A stretch of DNA of 64,000 nucleotides from Catellatospora coxensis (GTDB lineage Bacteria > Actinomycetota > Actinomycetes > Mycobacteriales > Micromonosporaceae), in assembly GCF_016862635.1 (NCBI RefSeq), contig NZ_BONI01000008.1, positions 119,629 to 183,628 on the forward strand, given 5' to 3'. Below are positions 50,607 through 60,927 of the stretch, piece by piece. The stretch's first letter is position 1. Each line of letters opens with the position of its first letter. The notes beneath the pieces were generated by a model. It had not been told where the DNA came from, ran no database searches, and saw nothing but the letters and a program-made list of their open reading frames with translations. Both the position numbers and the translations under genes were made by a program.

Positions 50607-51287
50607 GTGAAAATCCGTCTCCTGGTCGCCACGCTCGCCGCGGCGCTGCTCGTCCCGCTCGCCCCGGCTGCCGACGCGTCCGCCGCGCTCGGCTACGGCC
50701 GCGGCGAGTGCCGTCCCGGCACACCCGCCATCGCGCCCGCGACCGAGAAGTTCTTCGACCCGGCCCGCCCGGAACTGGGACCGAAGCCACTGCCGCGCTC
50801 CGGCGTGGTGGGCCCGCTGCTGCACGGTTACCAGCGCTTCGGCACGCTGACCGAGGCCGACTTCGTCGCGCGGTTCCGGGACGGCGCGAACTGGGTCTAC
50901 CCGCCCGATGACGGCTTCATGACCCACGGCGACATGGTCGACCGCAACCCGGTGGAGCTGGCCGCGGGCGCCCGGCTCGACCGTTTCGGTTTCCCGGGCG
51001 GCTCGTTCCTGGCCCCGGTGCGCACGCCGTACACCGACCGCGCGCTGCCGCCGCAGAACCTGACCACGCCGCAGGGCGCGCCGCAGGCCAACTACCACGT
51101 GTACTGCGTGGCCAAGCCGTTCACCGTGGACGGGGGCATGACCGCGCCGTGGTTCGGCCAGCACGGCATGGGCATGCAGTACAAGCTGATGCCGGGCTAC
51201 CTGCCCGATGCCGGGACGTCGCTGAGCGTGACCTGGCTGCTGGACCACGGCTACCTGGTCGAGGAGCTGCCGGCGGTGCGCGGGTGA
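50607..51287 (+). CDS. Secreted TNT-domain protein (NAD glycohydrolase toxin-like)
   Basis: A 226-aa protein with a signal peptide (KIRLLVATLAAALLVPLAPA) and a C-terminal TNT domain from about residue 110, the domain of the M. tuberculosis necrotizing toxin that destroys NAD. Motifs: LDRFGFPGGSFLAPVRTPY, RALPPQNL, KPFTVDGG, APWFGQHGMGMQY with Gln191 at the place of the catalytic glutamine, and WLLDHGYLVEE. It lacks any long delivery domain. GTG 50607 starts it. The stop overlaps the next small gene (GTGA). Confidence 0.85.
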   Translation: MKIRLLVATLAAALLVPLAPAADASAALGYGRGECRPGTPAIAPATEKFFDPARPELGPKPLPRSGVVGPLLHGYQRFGTLTEADFVARFRDGANWVYPPDDGFMTHGDMVDRNPVELAAGARLDRFGFPGGSFLAPVRTPYTDRALPPQNLTTPQGAPQANYHVYCVAKPFTVDGGMTAPWFGQHGMGMQYKLMPGYLPDAGTSLSVTWLLDHGYLVEELPAVRG

Positions 51288-51535
51288 TCCCGGATCGGCA
51301 CGTGCTCGTCACCGCGCTGCTGGAGACCGGGCAGCCGCCGGAGTCGTTCCAGGTGCCGGGGGTGCACGAGCACGTGCCGATCCCGACCGACTTCTGGTTC
51401 CTGCGGCCGGCCGGCGAGCGCTGGGAGATCGGATCCTACGAGCGCGGGGTGTACGACGTGCGCGAAATCCTCGACACCGAGGCCGCCGCCTGCACCCGCT
51501 TCTACGAGGTGCTGACCGGCTTCCCCGATGAATAG
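51284..51535 (+). CDS. Small coupled protein, candidate immunity protein for the TNT gene
   Basis: An 83-aa acidic protein starting at GTG 51284, which overlaps the TNT gene's stop. It has VHEHVPIPTDFWFLRPAGERWEIG in two parts (beta-rich) and then a helix DVREILDTEAAACTRFYEVL. There is no signal peptide, so it would stay in the cytosol. I do not recognise the family, and it is much smaller than the mycobacterial immunity factor IFT. The immunity idea rests only on coupling and location. Confidence 0.6.
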   Translation: MIPDRHVLVTALLETGQPPESFQVPGVHEHVPIPTDFWFLRPAGERWEIGSYERGVYDVREILDTEAAACTRFYEVLTGFPDE

Positions 51536-51559
51536 GGCGATGAGTGACGCGGGCCTCAT

Positions 51560-51588
51560 TTGCATGAACATGCACCGGGTCGTATGCT
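51560..51588 (+). promoter_or_regulatory. argC promoter with overlapping ARG box
   Basis: TTGCAT (51560-51565) and TATGCT (51583-51588) are spaced by exactly 17 bp. The perfect palindrome TGCATGAACATGCA (51561-51574) overlaps the -35 box and resembles the Streptomyces ARG boxes (TGCAT-type). ArgR, encoded at 57040, should bind here with arginine and block the promoter. Confidence 0.8.
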
Positions 51589-51593
51589 CATGG

Positions 51594-51607
51594 CGAATGT
51601 TTATGCG
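51594..51607 (+). promoter_or_regulatory. Second, weaker ARG box
   Basis: CGAATGTTTATGCG is a degenerate palindrome of ARG-box type, centred 33 bp (about three helical turns) after the first. ArgR hexamers usually bind paired boxes. It runs up to the ribosome site GGAGGT of argC. Confidence 0.5.
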
Positions 51608-51616
51608 GAGGTAGGT

Positions 51617-52630
51617 ATGGGAATCCGGATCGGCGTCGCCGGGGCCAGCGGATACGCGGGCGGGGAGCTGCTGCGCCTCATCGCGGGGCACCCCGAGTTC
51701 GAACTCGTCGCGGCCACGGCGCACAGCCAGGCCGGCAAGCCCGTCGCCGTGGTGCACCCGCACCTCACCGGGCTCGACCTCATTCTGACCGAGACCACAC
51801 CCGACGTCTTCGCCGACACCGACCTCGTCTTCCTGGCCCTGCCGCACGGCGAGTCCGGCGCGGTCGCGGCCGCCCTGCCCGCCTCGGCGAAGGTCGTCGA
51901 CCTGGGTGCGGATCACCGGCTGCACGACGCCGCCGCGTGGACCCGCTACTACGGCGGCGAGCATGCCGGGGCGTGGACCTACGGGCTGCCCGAGCTGCCC
52001 GGCCAGCGCGAGCTGATCGCCGGCTCGTCCCGGGTCGCCGCGACCGGCTGCTACGCCGTGGCCACCACGCTCGCGCTCGCGCCCCTGCTGCACAGCGGGC
52101 TGGCCGAGCCCGACGACGTGGTCGTCGTCGCCGCCTCCGGCACCTCCGGCGCGGGCAAGTCGGCCAAGGTCCACCTGCTGGGCAGCGAGGTGATGGGGGA
52201 CCTCAGCCCGTACAAGGTGGGCGCGCACCAGCACGTTCCCGAGATCAAGCAGGCCACCGGCGCGACCGGCCTGTCGTTCACTCCGGTGCTCGCGCCGATG
52301 CCGCGGGGCATCCTGGCCACGGTCACCGCCAAGCCCACCAACTGCGACATCACCGCGGGCGTGGTGCGCGCGGTGCTCGCCGACGCGTACGGCGACGAGC
52401 CCCTGGTGCACCTGCTGCCCGAGGGCGCCTGGCCGCACACCGCAGCCACCCTGGGTTCGGCTTCGGCTCACCTGCAGGCCACCGTGGATGTCGACAGCGG
52501 CCGGATCATCGTGGTCAGCGCGATCGACAACCTCGGCAGGGGCGCGGCGGCGCAGGCCGTGCAGTGCGCCAACATCATGTTCGAGCTGCCGGAGACCTCC
52601 GGCCTTTCCGTCTTCGGAGTAGCACCATGA
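51617..52630 (+). CDS. argC: N-acetyl-gamma-glutamyl-phosphate reductase
   Basis: NADPH-dependent third step of arginine synthesis. The 337-aa protein has the Rossmann GVAGASGYAGGELLRL, the catalytic cysteine in AATGCYAVATTLALAPL, and HQHVPEIKQ and PMPRGILATV at the active site. ATG 51617 has GGAGGT upstream; the frame is open to 51560, which is inside the promoter. First gene of a tightly overlapping arg operon. Confidence 0.97.
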   Translation: MGIRIGVAGASGYAGGELLRLIAGHPEFELVAATAHSQAGKPVAVVHPHLTGLDLILTETTPDVFADTDLVFLALPHGESGAVAAALPASAKVVDLGADHRLHDAAAWTRYYGGEHAGAWTYGLPELPGQRELIAGSSRVAATGCYAVATTLALAPLLHSGLAEPDDVVVVAASGTSGAGKSAKVHLLGSEVMGDLSPYKVGAHQHVPEIKQATGATGLSFTPVLAPMPRGILATVTAKPTNCDITAGVVRAVLADAYGDEPLVHLLPEGAWPHTAATLGSASAHLQATVDVDSGRIIVVSAIDNLGRGAAAQAVQCANIMFELPETSGLSVFGVAP

Positions 52631-53781
52631 CCGTGACCTCCCCCAAGGGTTTCCGGGCCGCGGGTGTCGCCGCGGGGCTGAAGAGCACCGGCGCGTTGGA
52701 CCTGGCGCTGGTCGTCAACGACGGCCCCGACGCCACCGCCGCGGGCGTGTTCACCGCCAACCGGGTCAAGGCCGCCCCGGTGCTCTGGTCGCAGCAGGTC
52801 GTCAAGGGCCGCGCGGTCAAGGTCGTGGTGCTCAACTCCGGCGGCGCGAACGCCTGCACCGGTCCGGGCGGCTTCCAGGACACCCACTCCACCGCGGAGT
52901 ACGTCGCCTCCCGGCTGGGCGGCATGGGCGCGGGCCAGGTCGCGGTCTGCTCGACCGGGCTGATCGGCGAGCGGCTGCCCATGCCCAAGCTGCTGGCCGG
53001 CGTCGACGGCGCGGCCAAGGCGCTGGCCAAGGCGGGCGGCTTCGCCGCGGCCGAGGCCATCATGACCACCGACACCCGGCCCAAGGTCGTCGAGATCACC
53101 GGCGACGGCTGGACCGTCGGCGGCATGGCCAAGGGCGCGGGCATGCTGGCCCCGTCCCTGGCGACGATGCTGTGCGTGCTCACCACCGACGCGGTGGCCG
53201 GCGCCGACGCCCTCGACGAGGCGCTGCGTGAGGCGTGCCGGCTCACCTTCGACCGGCTCGACTCCGACGGCTGCATGTCGACCAACGACACGGTGCTGCT
53301 GCTGGCCTCCGGCGCGTCCGGTGTCGAGCCGACCCAGGAGGAGCTGACCGCCGCGGTCACCCAGGCCTGCCACGGACTGGCCCAGCAGCTGCTGGCCGAC
53401 GCCGAGGGGCACACCAAGCAGATCGCCATCGAGGTCGTCAACGCCGCCTCGGAGGAGGACGCGGTCGTCGTCGGGCACGAGATCGCCCGCAACAACCTGG
53501 TCAAGACGGCGCTGTTCGGCAAGGACCCGAACTGGGGCCGGATCCTGGCCGCGGTCGGCTGCACCGACGCCGTGTTCGAGGCCGACGAGCTGGACGTGGC
53601 CATCAACGACGTGTGGGTCTGCCGGGCGGGCGCCGCCGCCGAGGACCGCGGCAAGGTCGACCTGTCCGGGGTGAACGTGCACATCACCGTGGACCTCAAC
53701 GCCGGCGACGACAGCGCCACCGTCTGGACCAACGACCTGTCCCACGCGTACGTGCACGAGAACTCGGCGTACTCGTCATGA
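52627..53781 (+). CDS. argJ: Glutamate N-acetyltransferase / N-acetylglutamate synthase (ArgJ)
   Basis: Recycles the acetyl group between N-acetylornithine and glutamate, and may also start the pathway from acetyl-CoA. The precursor cleaves itself before the nucleophile Thr180 in [14 protein letters not shown]. Other motifs: [31 protein letters not shown] and the C-terminal ENSAYSS. 384 aa. ATG 52627 overlaps argC by ATGA; the stop overlaps mini frame E2. Confidence 0.97.
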   Translation: MTVTSPKGFRAAGVAAGLKSTGALDLALVVNDGPDATAAGVFTANRVKAAPVLWSQQVVKGRAVKVVVLNSGGANACTGPGGFQDTHSTAEYVASRLGGMGAGQVAVCSTGLIGERLPMPKLLAGVDGAAKALAKAGGFAAAEAIMTTDTRPKVVEITGDGWTVGGMAKGAGMLAPSLATMLCVLTTDAVAGADALDEALREACRLTFDRLDSDGCMSTNDTVLLLASGASGVEPTQEELTAAVTQACHGLAQQLLADAEGHTKQIAIEVVNAASEEDAVVVGHEIARNNLVKTALFGKDPNWGRILAAVGCTDAVFEADELDVAINDVWVCRAGAAAEDRGKVDLSGVNVHITVDLNAGDDSATVWTNDLSHAYVHENSAYSS

Positions 53782-53852
53782 GCGAGCGGAGCGAGCTCAC
53801 CGGCCGACCCGGTGCACATGCCGCCGACGAGCGCAGCGAGGAGAAGGCATGA
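53778..53852 (+). CDS. ERSE mini open frame E2 between argJ and argB
   Basis: A 24-codon frame starting [12 protein letters not shown] and ending DERSEEKA. It overlaps by ATGA with the argJ stop at one end and the argB start at the other. The plan is that of E1 at 34339-34422, down to the terminal GAGCGCAGCGAGG followed by GGCATGA. The GAGGAG near its end (53838-53843) is the argB ribosome site. It may keep ribosomes moving across the junction. Confidence 0.45.
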   Translation: MSERSELTGRPGAHAADERSEEKA

Positions 53853-54756
53853 CGCCTGAGCAACGGGCCGCCGCGCTGGTCGAGACGCTGCCGTGGCTGA
53901 CGAGGCTGCACGGCGAGACGATCGTGGTCAAGTACGGCGGCCACGCGATGACCACGCCCGAGCTGCGCGCCTCGTTCGCCGCGGACATGGCCTACCTGCG
54001 CGCCGTCGGGCTGCGCCCGGTCGTGGTGCACGGCGGCGGCCCGCAGATCTCGGCCATGCTGGACCGGATGGGCATCGCCTCGGAGTTCAAGGGCGGCCTG
54101 CGGGTCACCACCGCCGAGGCGATGAGCGTGGTGCGCATGGTGCTGCTGTCGGTCGGCAAGGACCTGGTCACCGAGATCAACGGCCACGGCCCGCACGCGG
54201 TCGGCCTGGCCGGCGACGACGCGGGCCTGCTCACCGCGGTACGCCGCCCGGCCGTGATCGACGGCGAGCCGGTCGACATCGGCCAGGTCGGCGACGTGCT
54301 CAGCGTCGACACCTCGCTGATCGACGCCCTGCTCGCGACCGGGCGCATCCCCGTGGTGTCCACGGTCGCCCCGGACGTGCACGGCGTGGCGCACAACCTC
54401 AACGCCGACACGGCCGCCGCCGCGCTCGCCATCGCGCTGGGCGCGCACAAGCTGATCGTGCTCACCGACGTCCCCGGCGTGTACGCGAACTGGCCCGACA
54501 CCAGCAGCCTCATCTCGAAGATGACGGCCAAGGAGCTGGACGCGCTGCTGCCGACCCTGTCGGCGGGCATGGTGCCCAAGATGGAGGCCTGCCTGCGCGC
54601 GGTCCGGGGCGGCGTGCCGTCCGCGGCCGTGGTCGACGGGCGCGTCCCGCACTCCACGCTGCTGGAGATCTTCACCGACGAGGGGTTCGGCACCATGGTC
54701 GTCCCCGATGACCAGACCATGCGGCCCGGCGCCGACGACACGAGCGGGGAGAAGCC

Positions 54757-54760
<4 letters not shown>
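53849..54760 (+). CDS. argB: N-acetylglutamate kinase
   Basis: Phosphorylates N-acetylglutamate; often the arginine-inhibited step. The 303-aa amino-acid-kinase fold has [14 protein letters not shown], the substrate loop [28 protein letters not shown], and [16 protein letters not shown] followed by [15 protein letters not shown]. The start overlaps mini frame E2 and the end overlaps argD (ATGA), so translation is linked along the operon. Confidence 0.97.
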
Positions 54761-56981
<2,221 letters not shown>

Positions 56982-57039
56982 GGCGGACCGCCATGCCTTA
57001 CGGTGCACATGAGACGCCAGAGCGGACGGAGGTTGAGGC

Positions 57040-57576
57040 ATGACCGCGCCGATGACGCGCACCGCACGCCACGCCCGGATCGAGGAGCTGATCCGCAGCG
57101 GCGCCGTGACCTCGCAGACCCAGCTCGCCGAGCTGCTCGCGGCCGACGGCGTGCAGGTCACCCAGGCGACCCTGTCCCGTGACCTGGAGGAGCTGGGCGC
57201 GGTCAAGGTACGCGGCCGCGACGGCGCCCCCGCGGTCTACCTCATTCCCGAGGACGGCCACCCGGCCCTGCGCCCCGCCGCCATCGGCCCCGCCCGCCTG
57301 ATCCGCCTGCTCCGCGAGGTCCTCAACGGCACCGACCACAGCGGCAACCTCGCCGTCCTGCGCACCCCGCCCGGCGCGGCCCACTACCTGGCCAGCGCCA
57401 TCGACCGCAGCGGCCTACCGGATCTCGTGGGAACCATCGCCGGCGACGACACCATCTTCGTCGTGGCCCGCGACCCCGCCGGCGGCGAAGCCCTCGCCGC
57501 CAAGTTCGCCACCTGGGCCGGCCTCGACACCACCACCGAAGACCTGGACCTCATCGAAGACCCCGACCTCACCTGA
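57040..57576 (+). CDS. argR: Arginine repressor ArgR
   Basis: Hexameric arginine-sensing repressor. The N-terminal winged helix ([37 protein letters not shown]) is followed by a C-terminal arginine-binding domain ([21 protein letters not shown]). 178 aa from ATG 57040; a second ATG at 57052 is possible. It should act on the ARG boxes before argC and on its own operon. Palindrome C2 lies after it, where argG stands in many actinobacteria. Confidence 0.96.
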   Translation: MTAPMTRTARHARIEELIRSGAVTSQTQLAELLAADGVQVTQATLSRDLEELGAVKVRGRDGAPAVYLIPEDGHPALRPAAIGPARLIRLLREVLNGTDHSGNLAVLRTPPGAAHYLASAIDRSGLPDLVGTIAGDDTIFVVARDPAGGEALAAKFATWAGLDTTTEDLDLIEDPDLT

Positions 57577-57600
57577 CCCACCCCCCGCGCGCTCGACCCC

Positions 57601-57661
57601 GTTGATCATGAACTTATGGCACGGTTCGACGGCGTGTCACGGGTACAAGTTCATGATCGAC
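57601..57661. repeat. Family C palindromic element, copy C2
   Basis: GTTGATCATGAACTTATGGC (57601-57620) faces GGTACAAGTTCATGATCGAC (57642-57661), pairing at 16 of 20 positions. The centre ACGGTTCGACGGCGTGTCACG matches copy C1 (ACGGCTCGACGGTGTGTCGCC). It splits argR from argH. Confidence 0.88.
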
Positions 57662-57686
57662 CAATGACGAGAAGGACGGAACAGAC

Positions 57687-59099
57687 ATGACCCGGCTCTG
57701 GGGAGGGCGGTTCGCGGACGGACCCGCCGAGGCACTGGCACGGCTGTCGGTCAGCGTGCACTTCGACTGGCGGCTCGCGCCGTACGACCTCGCCGGCTCC
57801 CGCGCCCACGCCCGCGTCCTGGCCGCCGCCGGCCTGCTCGACCCCGACGAGCTCGGCAAGATGCTCGCCGCCATCGACGACCTCGACGCCGCTGTCGCCA
57901 CGGGCACGTTCCGGCCCACCATCGAGGACGAGGACGTGCACACCGCCCTCGAACGCGGCCTGCTGGAGCGCCTCGGCGCCCTCGGCGGCAAGCTGCGCGC
58001 CGGCCGGTCCCGCAACGACCAGGTCGCCACCGACCTGCGCCTGTACCTGCGCGACCACGCCCGCGACCTGGCCGGGCGCATCACCGAACTCGCCGACGCG
58101 CTCACCGAGCAGGCCGGCCGCCACGTCGACACCCCCGCCCCCGGCCTGACCCACGTGCAGCACGCCCAGCCGGTCACCTTCGGCCACTGGCTGCTCGCCC
58201 ACGTACAGCCGCTGCTGCGCGACCTGGACCGGCTGCGCGACTGGGACGAGCGCACCTCGGTCAGCCCACTCGGCGCGGGCGCCCTGGCCGGCTCCGGCCT
58301 GCCCCTGGACCCCGGCGCGGTCTCCAAGGAACTGGGCTTCCGCACCTCGTTCGCCAACTCGATGGACGCCGTCAGCGACCGCGACTTCGTCGCCGAGTTC
58401 CTGTTCATCACCGCGCTGCTCGGCGTGCACCTGTCCCGGCTGGGCGAGGAGGTGGTGCTCTGGACGTCGTACGAGTTCGGCTGGGTCGAGCTGGACGACG
58501 CCTTCGCGACCGGCTCGTCGATCATGCCGCAGAAGAAGAACGCCGACATCGCCGAGCTGGCCCGGGGCAAGGCCGGCCGCCTCATCGGCGGGCTCGTCAA
58601 CGTGCTGACCATGCTCAAGGGCCTGCCCCTGACGTACGACCGGGACATGCAGGAGGATAAGGAGCCCGTCTTCGACGCCGTCGACACGCTCACCCTCGTG
58701 CTGCCCGCGCTCGCCGGGATGATCTCCACCATGACGGTACGGGTGGACCGGCTCGCCGCGTCCGCGCCCGTCGGCTTCTCGCTGGCCACCGAGGTGGCGG
58801 ACTGGCTGGTCCGCAAGGGCGTGCCGTTCCGTGACGCGCACGAGATCACCGGCAAGCTGGTGGCCCTGTGCTCGGTGCGCGAATGCGAGCTGCACGAGGT
58901 CAGCGACGCCGACCTGGCCACGGTCAGCGAGCACCTGGACCCGTCGGTCCGCGACGTGCTCACCGTCAAGTCGGCCCTGGCCGCCCGCACCACCCCCGGC
59001 TCCACCGGCCCCGGCCCCGTAGCCGACCAGCTCGCCTCGGTCACCGACCAACTCAAGACCTGGCACACCTGGTCCGCCGAATCCGTCGTCCCCCACTGA
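57687..59099 (+). CDS. argH: Argininosuccinate lyase
   Basis: Final step, splitting argininosuccinate into arginine and fumarate. The 470-aa fumarase/aspartase-fold protein has LWGGRFADGPAEALARL, KLRAGRSRNDQVATDLR, the general acid/base region THVQHAQPVTFGHWLLA and the mobile signature loop GSSIMPQKKNADIAELARG. ATG 57687 is preceded by AGAAGGACGGAA. argG, the gene for its substrate's synthesis, is not found in the window. Confidence 0.97.
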   Translation: MTRLWGGRFADGPAEALARLSVSVHFDWRLAPYDLAGSRAHARVLAAAGLLDPDELGKMLAAIDDLDAAVATGTFRPTIEDEDVHTALERGLLERLGALGGKLRAGRSRNDQVATDLRLYLRDHARDLAGRITELADALTEQAGRHVDTPAPGLTHVQHAQPVTFGHWLLAHVQPLLRDLDRLRDWDERTSVSPLGAGALAGSGLPLDPGAVSKELGFRTSFANSMDAVSDRDFVAEFLFITALLGVHLSRLGEEVVLWTSYEFGWVELDDAFATGSSIMPQKKNADIAELARGKAGRLIGGLVNVLTMLKGLPLTYDRDMQEDKEPVFDAVDTLTLVLPALAGMISTMTVRVDRLAASAPVGFSLATEVADWLVRKGVPFRDAHEITGKLVALCSVRECELHEVSDADLATVSEHLDPSVRDVLTVKSALAARTTPGSTGPGPVADQLASVTDQLKTWHTWSAESVVPH

Positions 59100-59185
59100 C
59101 CCGCCGCGGCCCACCCTCCGGCGCAGGGGACGGCCGGCCGCCGCGCGTGGCCGGCGTGGTTGCCCGGCGGAGGGTGGGTCGGGTC
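59098..59185. terminator. Long inverted repeat between converging argH and toroid gene
   Basis: GACCCG (59098-59103) with CCCACCCTCCG (59110-59120) pairs with CGGAGGGTGGG (59168-59178) and CGGGTC (59180-59185). The centre contains a further GC-rich stem. The outer ends reach the stop codons of both genes, so it probably terminates in both directions. Confidence 0.75.
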
Positions 59186-60092
59186 AGAGGCGGCCGTAGG
59201 CGCGCAGGGTCAGGAGGCGGTCGACGGCGACGATGCCCTTGGCGTCGCGTTCGGCCAGCAGCCACGCGTCGGCGTCGACCTCGGCCCAGCTCCACGTCAG
59301 CGGCCAGGACCCGTCCGGCAGCTGCCGGTCCAGCAGGTAGTCCAGGTTCGCCGCGATCGACGACCGGTCCACCGCCGGCGACAGCGGCGAATCCGGGGTG
59401 TGCGCCACGTCCAGCGGCTGCAGCAGGTACTCCGTCCACGCCTCCGGCCGGTTCTCGACCAGCCTGGCGGCGGCCCGGCGCATCGCGTCGAGCGCCCGCA
59501 GCCGCGCCGCGTCGGGCAGGTTCCGCGCCCCGGCGAACAGCTCCGCCGCGGTCAGGTCGCTGCGGCTCAGCCCGTCCACGCCGCCTTCCAGCCGGGTCAG
59601 CACCGCCTCGGTCAGGTCGGCCAGCAGCGCGGGCGGGACCAGCTCCCGGTACTCCCACAGCGCCCCGGCCAGGCCCGCGGTCGGGTTGAGCAGGCAGCCG
59701 TCGAAGGTGCGGCCGATGTCGGCGTACGTCCACCACGGCGCGCGCGGAGAGTCCTCCGTCTCGGGCGGCACGATCCACCACCGCCGCTCCGCGGCGTCAT
59801 ACGTGTCCACCAGGTAGCCGACGGCGAGGCGGACCAGCGGCTCGTCCACGCCCGCGCCGATCTCGTGCAGCACCGTGCACGCGCACCAGGTCGCCACCGC
59901 CGAGGACACGGGGGTACGGAGATCCGGCTCCAGCGCGTGCCCGAAGCCGCCGTCGTCGTTCTGGTACGACACCAGCTCGTCGAGCACCACCCGGGCCGGC
60001 CCGGACTCGAAGTGGAACCGCAGCCGCGCCCGGTCCAGCGGACGCCCCTGCTCGAACACGAACTCCCTGGCCCGCGTGAAGACAGTCGACAT
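59184..60092 (-). CDS. Alpha-toroid (prenyltransferase/terpene-cyclase-like) protein of unknown role
   Basis: A 302-aa protein with repeated helical hairpins like the alpha-alpha toroid fold. QW-like motifs appear twice: YQNDDGGFGHALEPDLR near residue 43 and QLPDGSWPLTW near 270. The catalytic DxDD of squalene-hopene cyclase is not seen, so I do not assign cyclase activity. It starts at ATG 60092; the frame is open further upstream across the divergent gene. A perfect palindrome at 60122 lies in the divergent gap. Confidence 0.8.
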   Translation of the reverse strand: MSTVFTRAREFVFEQGRPLDRARLRFHFESGPARVVLDELVSYQNDDGGFGHALEPDLRTPVSSAVATWCACTVLHEIGAGVDEPLVRLAVGYLVDTYDAAERRWWIVPPETEDSPRAPWWTYADIGRTFDGCLLNPTAGLAGALWEYRELVPPALLADLTEAVLTRLEGGVDGLSRSDLTAAELFAGARNLPDAARLRALDAMRRAAARLVENRPEAWTEYLLQPLDVAHTPDSPLSPAVDRSSIAANLDYLLDRQLPDGSWPLTWSWAEVDADAWLLAERDAKGIVAVDRLLTLRAYGRL

Positions 60093-60121
60093 CCGCCGAT
60101 GTTCGCGCACGGGTACGACAG

Positions 60122-60142
60122 CGCCGGTTTGGCAAACCGGCG
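60122..60142. promoter_or_regulatory. Perfect operator-like palindrome
   Basis: CGCCGGTTTG and CAAACCGGCG are perfect inverted copies around one central G. It lies in the 72-bp gap between the divergent toroid gene (60092) and the glycosylase gene (60165). A symmetrical site of this size suits a dimeric repressor (TetR or LacI type), but no such gene is nearby. Confidence 0.6.
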
Positions 60143-60164
60143 TGAGCGGGAGTTCCCTGGTGGC

Positions 60165-60809
60165 GTGGACTACTCGCTGCTCGACGCGCCCGCCGCACAG
60201 GTCACCGACACCGCCCGCGGCCTGCTCGGCTGGCAGCTCGAAGCCAACGGGGTGCGGGTCAGGATCACCGAGGTGGAGGCGTACGCGGGCGTCGGCGAGG
60301 ACCCCGCCTCGCACAGCCACCGCGGCCCCACCCCGCGCAGCTCGGTGATGTTCGGCCCGGCAGGTGTGCTGTACGTGTACTTCGTCTTCGGCATGCACTG
60401 GTGCATGAACGTCACCGCCGGCCACCCGGGCGAGGCGGCCGCGGTGCTGCTGCGCGCGGGCGCGGTCGTCGGGGGAGCAGACCTGGCCCGCGAGCGCCGC
60501 GGCCCGATGGCCGACCGCGAGCTGGCCCGGGGGCCGGCGCGGCTGGCCATGGCGCTGGGCATCGACGGGTCCGCGAACCGCACGTCACTGCTCGACGGGA
60601 CGGGACCGGCGCGGCTGATCCCGGCGGCGGCCGTGTCGCCGGACCTGATCAGATCGGGTCCCCGGGTGGGCGTCGCCGCCGCGCACGACCGCCCGTGGCG
60701 CTTCTGGCTCCACGGCGAGCCCTCGGTGAGCCCCTACCGCCGCCACACCCCCCGCCTCCGCACCCCCACCCCGGGGACCCCACCCTCACCCCCACCCCGC
60801 TCGGCGTAG
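60165..60809 (+). CDS. mpg: DNA-3-methyladenine glycosylase (AAG/MPG family)
   Basis: Removes alkylated purines such as 3-methyladenine from DNA in base-excision repair. The 214-aa protein has ITEVEAYAGVGEDPASHSHRG in two parts with the catalytic glutamate, then VLYVYFVFGMHWCMNVTAG and GPARLAMALGID, as in the human-type AAG family. I start at GTG 60165 (VDYSLLDAPAAQV); ATG 60099 in frame would include the operator-like palindrome. mpg next to tyrS is also the order in M. tuberculosis. Confidence 0.92.
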   Translation: MDYSLLDAPAAQVTDTARGLLGWQLEANGVRVRITEVEAYAGVGEDPASHSHRGPTPRSSVMFGPAGVLYVYFVFGMHWCMNVTAGHPGEAAAVLLRAGAVVGGADLARERRGPMADRELARGPARLAMALGIDGSANRTSLLDGTGPARLIPAAAVSPDLIRSGPRVGVAAAHDRPWRFWLHGEPSVSPYRRHTPRLRTPTPGTPPSPPPRSA

Positions 60810-60867
60810 ACGTTGGCCTATCTCATCGAATCCGAGCGCGAGTTTTTCGATGTCATAGGCCAACGTC
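60809..60867. repeat. Family B palindromic element, copy B4
   Basis: Arms GACGTTGGCCTATCTCATCG with AA (60809-60830) and the 22 bases 60846-60867 pair at 20 of 22 positions. The centre begins TCCGAGCGCGAG as in B1. It overlaps the stop codon of mpg by one base and separates mpg from the converging gene at 60928. Confidence 0.9.
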
Positions 60868-60927
60868 AATGACGACGTGGGGCGTGGGCGTAGGGAGCGG
60901 GGCGGGTGGGAGGGGAAGCGCGGGTGG

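Noticed and set aside
57601..57661. Element C2 as an ARG box for argH
   Set aside because: Its CATGAAC resembles part of the argC box, but the same element occurs between hisE and hisG with the same loop, so it is a repeat and not an arg-specific operator.
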